The notes beneath the pieces were generated by a model. It was not told the DNA's origin. It searched no databases and saw nothing but the letters and a program-made list of their open reading frames with translations. Source: Mycolicibacterium porcinum (GTDB lineage Bacteria; Actinomycetota; Actinomycetes; Mycobacteriales; Mycobacteriaceae). From it: a stretch of DNA of 64,000 bases. The stretch's first letter is position 1. Each line of letters opens with the position of its first letter. The stretch lies in the NCBI GenBank assembly GCA_002086835.1, contig MVIG01000002.1, positions 434,001-498,000 of the forward strand, given 5' to 3'. Below, in pieces: positions 16,181 to 23,923 of the stretch. The translations under genes were made by a program, and so were the position numbers.

Positions 16181-18471
16181 TCGGCCCGCTTCTCGGATTC
16201 CTTTGCCGCCGTGCCCTTCTCGGGCAGCGTGATACCGGTCCTGTCCAGCGAGTTCAGCAGCAGCTGGGCCACGTCGAGCACTTCGGCCTTCTCGACGTTG
16301 CGGGCAGCGGCCACGTCGTCGACACCGTCGGTGATCATCACGCGGCAGAACGGGCAGCCGGTCGCGATGGTCGAGGCGGTGTCCATGGCCTCTTCGGTGC
16401 GCTCCACGTTGACGCGCTTGCCGATGTGCTCTTCCATCCACATGCGCGCGCCACCGGCACCACAGCACAGGCCGCGGTCGGCGTGGCGGGGCATTTCCTT
16501 CAGCGTCACGCCGGAAGCCTCGACCAGCTCACGCGGCGCCTCGTAGACCTTGTTGTGGCGACCGAGGAAGCACGGATCGTGGTAGGTGACCTCGGGGCCG
16601 CCGGTGGACTTGACCGGCACCAGCTTCTTGTCCCGGACCAGGCGGTTCAGCAGCTGCGTGTGGTGCACGACGGTGTAGTTGGCACCCAGCTGCGGGTACT
16701 CGCGGCCGATCGTGTTGAAGCAGTGCGGGCAGGTGACGATGATCTTGCGGTCGACCGTCTCGACACCCTCGAACAGCTCGTTGATGGTCTCGACGTTCTG
16801 CGCGGCCAGCTGCTGGAACAGGAACTCGTTGCCGGAGCGGCGAGCCGAGTCACCGGTACAGGTCTCACCGGTACCCAGCACCAGGAACTTCACTCCCGAG
16901 GCGGCCAGCAGTTCGGCGACGGCCTTGGTGGTCTTCTTGGCGCGGTCCTCGTAGGCACCGGCGCAACCGACCCAGAACAGGTACTCGAAGCCGTCGAAGC
17001 TCTCGACATCCTCGCCGTAGACCGGGACGTCGAAGTCGACCTCGTCGATCCAGTTGGTGCGGTCCTTGGCGTTCTGGCCCCAGGGGTTGCCCTTGGTCTC
17101 CAGGTTCTTGAACAGCACGCCGAGCTCACCGGGGAACTCCGACTCGACCATGACCTGGTAGCGGCGCATGTCGACGATGTGGTCGATGTGCTCGATGTCC
17201 ACCGGGCACTGCTCGACGCAGGCACCACAGTTGGTGCAGGACCACAGCACGTCGGGGTCGATGACGCCGCCCTGCTCGGCGGTGCCGACCAGCGGGCGCA
17301 GCGCCTGCTCGGGGCCGGAGCCCTCGATGCGGGCGAAGCCGTCTTCGGGCACGCCGTGGCCGTGCAGGCTGTCGCCCAGCTTGGCGAAGTCGACCGAGCC
17401 TTCCTCGGGCATCGACTTGCCTTCGATGATGTACGGAGCCTTGGCGAACAGGTGATCGCGCAGGTTCATCATCACGAGCTTGGGAGACAGCGGCTTACCC
17501 GTGTTCCAGGCCGGGCACTGCGACTGGCAGCGACCGCACTCGGTGCAGGTCGCCATGTCGAGGTTGGCCTTCCAGGTGAAGTCCTCGATCCGGCCCTTGC
17601 CGAACACCGCGTCTTCAGCGGGATCCTCGAAGTCGATCTTCTCGCCCTTGTATTCCATCGGCAGCAGCGGGCCGAGGCCGTTGGGCAGACGCTTGAAGGT
17701 GACGTTGATCGGGGCCAGGCCGATGTGCAGGTGCTTGGAGTGCAGCACGATCAGCAGGAAGGCCAGCATGACGCCGAGGTGGGCGAGCAGCGCCAGGCTC
17801 TCCAGCCAGACGTTGGCGGTGTGGCCCAGCGGAGCCAGCAGCGCGGCCATGCCGTCGGAGAAGAAGGCGCCCGACTGGTAGGGGAAGTTCTCGCCGAGCA
17901 CGTTGACGGCCGCACCGCGGAACACCGCGTAGGTCGCGATGACCAGGAAGATCATGATGAGGATCGTCCAGGCGCCGCCGTTGTGCGAGCCGTAGAAGCG
18001 GGACTCACGGCCCAGCTGCTCGGGGTTTTTCCGGATGCGGATGATCGCGAAGACGATGATGCCGGCCAGCACGGCGACGGCGAAGAAGTCCTGAAGGAAG
18101 CCCAGTACCGCCCAGCGGCCGACGAACGGGATGTGGAACTCGGGGTTGAACAGCACGCCGTAGGCCTCGAGGTACACCGTGGCCAGCACGAAGAAGCCCC
18201 ACATGGTGAAGAAGTGCGCGATGCCGGGGATGGACCACTTCAGGAGCTTCGACTGGGCGAAGACTTCCTTGTTCTGGTTCAGGAAGCGCTGGACCAGATG
18301 GTCCTTACGGCCACGCTCGTCGCCGACCTTCTGGCCCGAGCTGATCAGCTTGGTGAGCCACAGCACGCGCTTGGCGGCGAACGCCAGAACGACGAGCGTG
18401 GCGAGCACACCGAGAATCAGCCGCGCCACCGCAAGGGTGTGTTCGAGACTCTCCACCAGAAACGCCTCCAT
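15448..18471 (-). CDS. Membrane-bound Fe-S oxidoreductase (HdrD/GlpC-like, Rv0338c type) with a repetitive Ala/Pro/Lys tail
   Basis: A 1007-residue protein. The N-terminal quarter has about five transmembrane helices resembling a nitrate reductase gamma/HdrE-type b-haem domain. Two 4Fe-4S ferredoxin motifs follow (CTECGRCQSQCPAWN and CTNCGACVEQCPVD), then two CCG-type domains (CPHCFNTIGREYP, CFLGRHNKVYEAPREL, CCGAGGARMW). It probably links a soluble electron donor to the menaquinone pool; donor unknown. The last 250 residues are Ala/Pro-rich with five copies of GLGxAxGAKRPGAKK. The ATG at 18471 (MEAFLVESLEHT) is chosen over 18501, since the latter would place two operator-like palindromes inside the gene. 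Rv0338c is reported essential in M. tuberculosis. Confidence 0.9.
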   Translation of the reverse strand: MEAFLVESLEHTLAVARLILGVLATLVVLAFAAKRVLWLTKLISSGQKVGDERGRKDHLVQRFLNQNKEVFAQSKLLKWSIPGIAHFFTMWGFFVLATVYLEAYGVLFNPEFHIPFVGRWAVLGFLQDFFAVAVLAGIIVFAIIRIRKNPEQLGRESRFYGSHNGGAWTILIMIFLVIATYAVFRGAAVNVLGENFPYQSGAFFSDGMAALLAPLGHTANVWLESLALLAHLGVMLAFLLIVLHSKHLHIGLAPINVTFKRLPNGLGPLLPMEYKGEKIDFEDPAEDAVFGKGRIEDFTWKANLDMATCTECGRCQSQCPAWNTGKPLSPKLVMMNLRDHLFAKAPYIIEGKSMPEEGSVDFAKLGDSLHGHGVPEDGFARIEGSGPEQALRPLVGTAEQGGVIDPDVLWSCTNCGACVEQCPVDIEHIDHIVDMRRYQVMVESEFPGELGVLFKNLETKGNPWGQNAKDRTNWIDEVDFDVPVYGEDVESFDGFEYLFWVGCAGAYEDRAKKTTKAVAELLAASGVKFLVLGTGETCTGDSARRSGNEFLFQQLAAQNVETINELFEGVETVDRKIIVTCPHCFNTIGREYPQLGANYTVVHHTQLLNRLVRDKKLVPVKSTGGPEVTYHDPCFLGRHNKVYEAPRELVEASGVTLKEMPRHADRGLCCGAGGARMWMEEHIGKRVNVERTEEAMDTASTIATGCPFCRVMITDGVDDVAAARNVEKAEVLDVAQLLLNSLDRTGITLPEKGTAAKESEKRAEARAEAEAKAAAAAPAPAPVVEEAPAAEAAPAAEAPAAPPAAAAPVKGLGMAGGAKRPGAKKTAAPAASAAPAEAPAAPAAPVKGLGIAGGAKRPGAKKTAAPAASAAPAAEAPAAPAAPAAPVKGLGLAAGAKRPGAKKAAPAASAAPAAPAAEAPAAAPAAEPAKAEPPVVGLGIAAGARRPGAKKAAPAAPAAPAAPAPAAESTPEPAAEKPAEKPAEPAKPEPPVVGLGIKPGAKRPGKR

Positions 18472-18476
18472 TCGCG

Positions 18477-18519
18477 AGTTACTCGCGGGTAACTTGGGCA
18501 TAGTTACCCATCGGTAACT
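18477..18519. promoter_or_regulatory. Tandem operator-like palindromes upstream of the Fe-S oxidoreductase
   Basis: AGTTAC-n6-GTAACT occurs at 18477-18494 and again, exactly 25 bases on, at 18502-18519. Both copies have six-base arms and six-base spacers. The pair lies just upstream of the chosen ATG at 18471 (minus strand), a typical repressor position. The cognate regulator is unknown. Confidence 0.65.
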
Positions 18520-18568
18520 TAGCTTCCTTCAGCTCATAGTGACATTTAGGTGTTTCTTACCGCTACCG

Positions 18569-18580
18569 AGGCTTACCTAA
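18569..18580 (-). promoter_or_regulatory. Possible IdeR/DtxR half-site
   Basis: On the minus strand these bases read TTAGGTAAGCCT, 11 of 12 matching the first part of the IdeR consensus TTAGGTTAGCCT. The second half of the 19-base box is poorly matched. It lies in the promoter region of the Fe-S oxidoreductase, so iron-responsive control is plausible but unproven. Confidence 0.3.
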
Positions 18581-18605
18581 CTTTGAGGGCACTGTGGTAT
18601 AGCTC

Positions 18606-21098
18606 TCAGCCCTGTGGCGCCAGCATCGCCCGCAGCATCGAGATCATCTCCGTACGCGACTCGGCGCCCAGACGCCGCCGAATCCGGGCCACGTGATGCT
18701 CGACCGTCTTGGCCGAGATGAACAGCTGGCTGCCGATGTCGCGGTAGGGCATCCCGAGCAAGAGGAGTTCGGCGACCTCGCGCTCGCGATCGGACAACTT
18801 GGTCGACGCCGGGGCCGGGGCGGTCTGCGTTGGACCGCCGACCGGCGCTGCCAATGAGACGACTTCGACCTCCTCTACCGCACTGGTCTGCTTGAGATCG
18901 CGGGCCAGCTGCAGCATCGCCTGCGACACTCGCGCGTCCGGGGTCTGAAGCGCGGCCTGGCTGGCCAGCCGGGTGCCGTCCCAGGTCAGCCCGAACTGGG
19001 ACAGCGCCCGAGCCGCGGCCGTCACCTCATCGATGTCGACGTGGTTGGCCAGCACCCGCAACCAGGTGCGCCCGCCATTGGCCAGCGCCCGGGCGAAGGT
19101 GCTCTGCCCGGCCGCGGCCGTCAACGCCTGTCCGTGTGGGGCGACGGCGCCGGGAGAGTTGGCCAGGATCCCGGCGTGCACACCCGCCCAGTGCAGGGGT
19201 ACCGACCACAACACCGGATTGCCGAGCGCCGCGAGCAGATTCCATGCCTCGGCCAGCGTGTGCTCCAGGCGGTCGACCTGACGCATGCGGGCACCGGCCA
19301 CCCACAACTCGCCCAGCGGCAGCAGCGAGAACAGGTCGATCGAATACTCGGCGAGCACCTCCACCGCGGCATACCAATACTTCTGCACCGCGCCGCTGTC
19401 CCCGCTGCGCCGGGCGATCGCGGTACGCAGCGCAGCGGCCCACAAGGCGTCGCGTCGGTGCAGATCCTCCCCGGCTTCGGCGGCGGCAGCGTCGGCAGAG
19501 GCGGCACCGAGCTGACCGTCCTGCATCTTCACCCAGCCCAGCAGCAGGCGGTGCCGAGCCGCGCTGAAGACCTCGTCGCCGGCTGTCCCCGCACCGACAG
19601 CCCGGCTGATCACACTGCGCGCCCGCACCGAGTCGCCCCCGTGCAGCGCCGCGAGCGTCACCAACGCCGCCGGGGTATCGGGGGCGACGCCGCCGGCCTG
19701 GTACTCGGCCGTCACGGCCTGGCCGAGCCGGGCCACGGTCACGGCGAACGGCTGATCGAGCGACAGCACCAAACCTTCGGCGAGGCTGCGGGCGGCGCGT
19801 GCGGTCGAGGTGGGGGGCCCGGCCGCCTCGGAACTCGATGACGCCCGTGCGGCCTCGCCGTCCCCGGCCGCGAGGAATGCCGTCGTGCTCGCCGAGCTGA
19901 CCAGGACGTCCGGATACGGGCCGAGCCAGCGGAACAGGTCGGCTGCCTGGGCGGCACCGCCGTCGTGCAAGGCGACGCTGGCCGCGATGCGCACCGCGGT
20001 CGCGCGTTCGGCCGGATCCTCCGAGGCGAGCAGCTCGTCGGCCATGCGTGCGGCCGTCGTGCAGTCACCGGCCAGCGCCAGCGCATCGGCCAGCCGGGTG
20101 CTCACCGCCGCCGCGCCCGCGGTGACCGCCGCGCGGTAGAGACGGGCCGCCCGCGCCAGCCGGGCGCGGTTGTGGGCGGCGTGCTCCGCGAGCGCCTCGG
20201 CCAGCCGGTCGTCACGCAGACCGTGCTCGGCCAGCCGCACCGCGAGGTCGGACGACAATGTGGACAGCTCGAGTTGTGAAGCGAGTAGCGAAGTTTCGAT
20301 CTCGTGGTGCCGGGCAGCGCCGGCGATCTGGGCGAGCGACTCGTGAACCATCCGCACGAACCGCCGGTCGTGCGATGGCTCCACCAGCCCGCCGGCCCGG
20401 GCCCGATCCACCAGGGCCGACGCCTCCGCGCTGGGCAGTCGCAGCGCCGCGGCTACGTCGTCAGGGCCGAGGTCGTGGCTCAAGGACAGGATCAGCAGTG
20501 CGTCGCGGGTGTCGTCGTCGACCCGGCGCAACCGCTGCAACAGGGCGAAGCGGGCCGCGTCCGCCGGCGCCTCGGCCGCCGCTGCCGCGGACAGCAGAAA
20601 CGGCAGCCCCGCGGTGGCGGCCAGCACCGACCGCACGGTTTCCTGAGTCGCCGGTGCACTCGAAGCGATGCTCAGCGCCCGGCCGACATCGGCGCCCGTC
20701 AGCGGACCGAGCCGGACCGCGGGGTTCTCCCGTTCCAAGGCGGTGGCCAGGGTGACCAGCGGCAGACGATGGGTCAGCGGTTCGCTCGCCACCACGACGG
20801 TGGCGGCCGAATCGGCGACTTTCTCTGCGAGACGGTCGATTTCGCTGTCATCGAGCAGATGTGCGTCATCGATGACGAACGCCGCTTCGGAAGCGTCGTC
20901 CGGCCGGGGTGCACGGGTCAACACGACGCGGTCGGCCTCGCGCAGCGCCTCGCGGATCTCGGCCAGCACCGTGCTCTTCCCGGTTCCGATGCCGCCGGTG
21001 ACCAGCAGCTTGATCGGTGCGCCCGGGTCGGCCAGGACGGCATCGATCGCCGACCGGGCCGCCAACGGGAGCTCCGGAGCAGAATCCGGTGCGGTCAT
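18606..21098 (-). CDS. iniR: IniR, LAL-type LuxR-family transcriptional regulator (Rv0339c type)
   Basis: An 830-residue regulator, practically the length of Rv0339c. The N-terminal AAA/STAND ATPase domain has a Walker A (TGGIGTGKST, residues 34-43) and Walker B (AAFVIDDAH). A long helical middle region of TPR-like repeats follows. The C-terminal LuxR helix-turn-helix has LSDREREVAELLLLGMPYRD and FISAKTVEHHVARIRRRLG. IniR is the known activator of iniBAC in M. marinum/M. tuberculosis, reported to respond to metabolic and envelope signals. ATG 21098 is preferred to the adjoining GTG at 21101. Its start lies ten bases after the Hsp70-like gene stop, so the two are probably co-transcribed. Confidence 0.9.
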   Translation of the reverse strand: MTAPDSAPELPLAARSAIDAVLADPGAPIKLLVTGGIGTGKSTVLAEIREALREADRVVLTRAPRPDDASEAAFVIDDAHLLDDSEIDRLAEKVADSAATVVVASEPLTHRLPLVTLATALERENPAVRLGPLTGADVGRALSIASSAPATQETVRSVLAATAGLPFLLSAAAAAEAPADAARFALLQRLRRVDDDTRDALLILSLSHDLGPDDVAAALRLPSAEASALVDRARAGGLVEPSHDRRFVRMVHESLAQIAGAARHHEIETSLLASQLELSTLSSDLAVRLAEHGLRDDRLAEALAEHAAHNRARLARAARLYRAAVTAGAAAVSTRLADALALAGDCTTAARMADELLASEDPAERATAVRIAASVALHDGGAAQAADLFRWLGPYPDVLVSSASTTAFLAAGDGEAARASSSSEAAGPPTSTARAARSLAEGLVLSLDQPFAVTVARLGQAVTAEYQAGGVAPDTPAALVTLAALHGGDSVRARSVISRAVGAGTAGDEVFSAARHRLLLGWVKMQDGQLGAASADAAAAEAGEDLHRRDALWAAALRTAIARRSGDSGAVQKYWYAAVEVLAEYSIDLFSLLPLGELWVAGARMRQVDRLEHTLAEAWNLLAALGNPVLWSVPLHWAGVHAGILANSPGAVAPHGQALTAAAGQSTFARALANGGRTWLRVLANHVDIDEVTAAARALSQFGLTWDGTRLASQAALQTPDARVSQAMLQLARDLKQTSAVEEVEVVSLAAPVGGPTQTAPAPASTKLSDREREVAELLLLGMPYRDIGSQLFISAKTVEHHVARIRRRLGAESRTEMISMLRAMLAPQG

Positions 21099-21108
21099 CA
21101 CGGCCGGC

Positions 21109-22893
21109 CTAGGCGCCGCCGTCGCCCTCCGCCGCCGCAGTGGTCGTGACCGGCGGCTGGGTGGTGGTCGGCGGCTTGGTCGTCGTCGGCGGCTGTGTGG
21201 TCGTCGTCGGCGGTTGCGTCGTGGTGGTTGTGGTGCGGGTGGTGGTTGTCGTCGGCTGCGTAGTCGTCGTTGTCGTGGTCGTCGTTGTGGGGGTCGGGTT
21301 GGTCGTCGTCGTGGTGGTTTCCGGCGGTGGGGTCGTCGTCTCCGGCGGCGGAGGTGGCGGCACCACGACGGTGGTGGTCCTGACTCCGTCGGGCCCCTCG
21401 GTCACGGTCGTGACCGGCTCGGGCGGCGGTGCCTCCATCGAATAGGTGGTGCTCGTCTCGGTGACCGGAGTCGAATCTCCTTCGGAGCTGGTCAAAGTCA
21501 CCGCGAGGCCGCCGGCGGCCAGCAGCGCGGCGGCGGCTGCGGCGCCGAACAGGATCGGCGGGCGTTTGTACCAGGGGAGCGGGGCCGGGCCTGCGTCGAA
21601 CATCTCCTCGTCGTGGGCGAACTCGACGGACGGGCGCGCCGCCGTCGAGCCCGCCGGCGTCTCGTACTCGCCGCCCGCATACGGCACCGGCTCGTTGCCG
21701 GGCGCGTCGTCCTGCGACCAGGCCAGTGCACCGAAGTTCCCCGATTCGGCCCCGGCCGCCGGGGCCTGGCTGGTCGGGGCCATGCCCGTCGGCAGGTCGG
21801 CGGCGGTGACCTCGGGGGCCAAACCCGTTGGCGCCTCGGCGGCCGCCACGATGGGAGCCATGCCTGTCGGCGCGCCCGCGTCGATGACCCGCTCGGCGAC
21901 CAGCGCGGCGCCTGCGGCCACGCTGAACTGCGGGCGCGGCGTGGTGGCGACCGTTGTGCGCAGTCGTTCCGACAGCCGTTGGGTGACAAGGGGAATCGCC
22001 GCGCCACCGCCGACGGTGGCCACCGCGTTCACGCTCGACAAGGCAATGTTGTTGCGCTGCAACGTGTCTTCGATGGCATCCAACAGGCCCGCCAGCGGTG
22101 CGGACATGAGTTGGTCGAGTTCGGGCCGGGTCACCCGCACATCGGAGTTGAATCCCGGCAGCTCGGTGTGGATCACCGCGGCGGTGTTGGCGGACAACTG
22201 CTCCTTGGCCTGACGGCACTCGGCCCGCAGCCGGGCCAGTGATCCCACAGCGGCGGTGCCCGCCGGATCGGCGTCATTGGCCGCGGCGACACCGCTGAGT
22301 ACGTGGTTGAGCAAAGCCTGGTCGATCAGGTCGCCGGAGAAATCGGGATAACGCACCGTCGGTCCGATGGTGGCGAACGCCGCACCCGCGTCGGCCAGGG
22401 TCACGCTGGTGCCGCTGCCGCCGAGATCGCACAACACCACGACGCCCTCGGTGGGTAACCCAGGATCGGCCTGCAGGGCTGCCAGTGCGGTCAGTGAGTC
22501 CGGCACCAGGCCCGGAGCCGCGCCATTGGGGGCCAGTGCGGGATAACGCGGCAGTGCATCGCGCAGCGCGCTGACAGTGCTCGGACCCCAGTGCGCCGGG
22601 ACGGCGATCACCACCGGCGCGCCGCCCCCGGCGAGGCGCGCCATCGCGGCCAGCGCCTCGGCCAGCACCAGCTCACCGCGGTGCTGGGAGCCGTCGGCGG
22701 CGACCAGTGGAACCGGGTCACCGACCCGTTCCACGAAGCCGGCCAGCGGCAGTCCATTGCCGGTGTAGTCGCCCACGTCCGGGGCGCGGTCGTTGTGCAG
22801 GGTGAGGATCGATCGGCGGATCACCGGTTGGCGACCCTCGCGGGCTGCCACCAGGTTGGTCATCCCGATCGACAATCCCAGTGAGTCGGTCAT
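21109..22893 (-). CDS. Membrane-anchored Hsp70/actin-fold protein with Pro/Thr tail (Rv0312-like), copy A
   Basis: A 594-residue protein. Residues 1-345 form an Hsp70-type nucleotide-binding domain: phosphate-1 loop LGLSIGMTNLVAA, phosphate-2 loop LCDLGGSGTSVTLAD and adenosine motif [16 protein letters not shown]. The DnaK substrate-binding domain is absent. Instead there is an acidic linker, the juxtamembrane motif PWYKRP, a transmembrane helix (about residues 440-460) and a tail of about 130 residues dominated by Thr and Pro-Pro-Thr-Thr runs, predicted to lie outside the membrane. ATG 22893. It diverges from the Rv0340-type gene and precedes iniR. It resembles M. tuberculosis Rv0312 as I recall it. 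Function unknown. Confidence 0.88.
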   Translation of the reverse strand: MTDSLGLSIGMTNLVAAREGRQPVIRRSILTLHNDRAPDVGDYTGNGLPLAGFVERVGDPVPLVAADGSQHRGELVLAEALAAMARLAGGGAPVVIAVPAHWGPSTVSALRDALPRYPALAPNGAAPGLVPDSLTALAALQADPGLPTEGVVVLCDLGGSGTSVTLADAGAAFATIGPTVRYPDFSGDLIDQALLNHVLSGVAAANDADPAGTAAVGSLARLRAECRQAKEQLSANTAAVIHTELPGFNSDVRVTRPELDQLMSAPLAGLLDAIEDTLQRNNIALSSVNAVATVGGGAAIPLVTQRLSERLRTTVATTPRPQFSVAAGAALVAERVIDAGAPTGMAPIVAAAEAPTGLAPEVTAADLPTGMAPTSQAPAAGAESGNFGALAWSQDDAPGNEPVPYAGGEYETPAGSTAARPSVEFAHDEEMFDAGPAPLPWYKRPPILFGAAAAAALLAAGGLAVTLTSSEGDSTPVTETSTTYSMEAPPPEPVTTVTEGPDGVRTTTVVVPPPPPPETTTPPPETTTTTTNPTPTTTTTTTTTTQPTTTTTRTTTTTTQPPTTTTQPPTTTKPPTTTQPPVTTTAAAEGDGGA

Positions 22894-22964
22894 CAGGCGT
22901 CACTCCTGTTGTCTCGGCCGAAACCCCACCCTAGCTGCCGAGACCTCCGGAGCCCGGCATTGAT

Positions 22965-23003
22965 CCCCTAGTGGCGTCAATCCCCTAACGTCCGGCCCCC
23001 TAA
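22965..23003 (+). promoter_or_regulatory. Three CCCCTA repeats in the divergent promoter region
   Basis: CCCCTA at 22965, CCCCTAA at 22982 and CCCCTAA at 22997 (spacings 17 and 15 bases) lie between the Hsp70-like gene and the Rv0340-type gene. The same hexamer is repeated upstream of iniB. Possible IniR sites. Confidence 0.5.
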
Positions 23004-23091
23004 TGCCGGGTTGGGAGGGGTGGGTTCGGCACCGATCCCAGCGCCCTCACAGCTGGCTAGCATTCACATCGAACTCTTGAGGAGGTGGAGC

Positions 23092-23640
23092 ATGGCGAAC
23101 ACATTGCTGGACTTTGTGATGTCGCTGGTACGTGACCCCGACGCCGCCGCCCACTATGCCGCGGATCCGGCGCAGGCCATCGCTGACGCCCATCTGACCG
23201 ATGTGACCAGCGCGGACGTCAACAACCTGATTCCTGTCGTATCGGAGTCGCTATCGGCAAGCGGAGCCAACGGCGGGTTCGGCGACCTCGGGGCCGCCGA
23301 CCCTGGCGGCAACGTGTGGGCCAGCGGCGCGGCAACGGCGGCGTTCGACGCGTTCGGCGATCATGTGCCGCTCGATTCCCCCAACGACGCCTGGGACGCG
23401 ACGGCGGGCAACGTCATCGACGAGTCCGGCCAGTTGGACCATCTCGCCACCGCGGCGTCGACCATTGACGACGGCGGCCTGACGAATCAGCCGGTCGACG
23501 ATCTGTCGCTGCAGCTCAACGAGCCCGTCGTCGAGGACTCGCCGGTCATCGATCCGGCACCTGCGCCCGATTGGGCGCACCCGGTCGTCGACGACCAACA
23601 CCACACCGACAGTGGTGGGGGATTCGACATCTTCGACTGA
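23092..23640 (+). CDS. IniB N-terminal-domain protein (Rv0340 type)
   Basis: A 182-residue protein, close to the 179 residues of Rv0340. Residues 1-50 (MANTLLDFVMSLVRDPDAAA, then YAADPAQ and the DAHLTDVTSADV segment) are clearly related to the N-terminus of IniB in the next transcription unit. The rest is acidic, low in Lys/Arg, Asp/Ala-rich and probably disordered. The ATG at 23092 is set by a strong GAGGAGG site six bases upstream; the open frame before it is untranslated leader. No signal peptide or membrane helix. Function unknown. It diverges from the Hsp70-like gene and ends in a strong terminator. Confidence 0.85.
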   Translation: MANTLLDFVMSLVRDPDAAAHYAADPAQAIADAHLTDVTSADVNNLIPVVSESLSASGANGGFGDLGAADPGGNVWASGAATAAFDAFGDHVPLDSPNDAWDATAGNVIDESGQLDHLATAASTIDDGGLTNQPVDDLSLQLNEPVVEDSPVIDPAPAPDWAHPVVDDQHHTDSGGGFDIFD

Positions 23641-23653
23641 CCTCACCCCGCAT

Positions 23654-23692
23654 CGCAAAAGCGCACGACCCATGTGGTCGTGCGCTTTTGCG
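23654..23692 (+). terminator. Strong intrinsic terminator after the Rv0340-type gene
   Basis: Perfect 17-base arms (23654-23670 and 23676-23692) with a five-base loop CATGT, followed by GTGTTT. It lies 14 bases after the stop and separates this gene from iniB, so iniB needs its own promoter. Confidence 0.93.
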
Positions 23693-23738
23693 TGTTTACC
23701 TGCGTAAACGTCAATAGTTTTGGGGGCGCGGCCCACTA

Positions 23739-23779
23739 CCCCTACCCATCCCCTAACCCCCTATTGGGGTAACCCCCTG
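23739..23779 (+). promoter_or_regulatory. iniB promoter: CCCCTA repeat cluster upstream of iniB
   Basis: CCCCTA at 23739, CCCCTAA at 23750, CCCCTA at 23758 and CCCCTG at 23774, with GGGGTAACCCC overlapping the last. The cluster lies 145-185 bases before the iniB ATG in a region of extreme C-rich then G-rich strand bias. The repeats match those in the Rv0340-type promoter and are candidates for IniR binding. Confidence 0.5.
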
Positions 23780-23923
23780 CACCCCGAGTGGGGGAGATAC
23801 GGGGAGGGGAATCGACCCCGTTTCCGGAGCTGCGACGGGCCCATAAATTGGTCTTCAGATCGCCGGAGAGCCCGGCGGGGGACTCACCAGAGACTCCACA
23901 GAAACACCGAAAGGGTTGGAGAA

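Noticed and set aside
15286..18492. 1068-codon plus-strand frame
   Set aside because: Antisense to the Fe-S oxidoreductase, whose cysteine motifs settle the strand. The repeats in the frame mirror the tail repeats of the real gene.
21123..21420. GTCGTCGTTGTGG simple repeats as a possible satellite or origin
   Set aside because: They encode Thr/Pro runs in the Hsp70-like tail and have codon periodicity.
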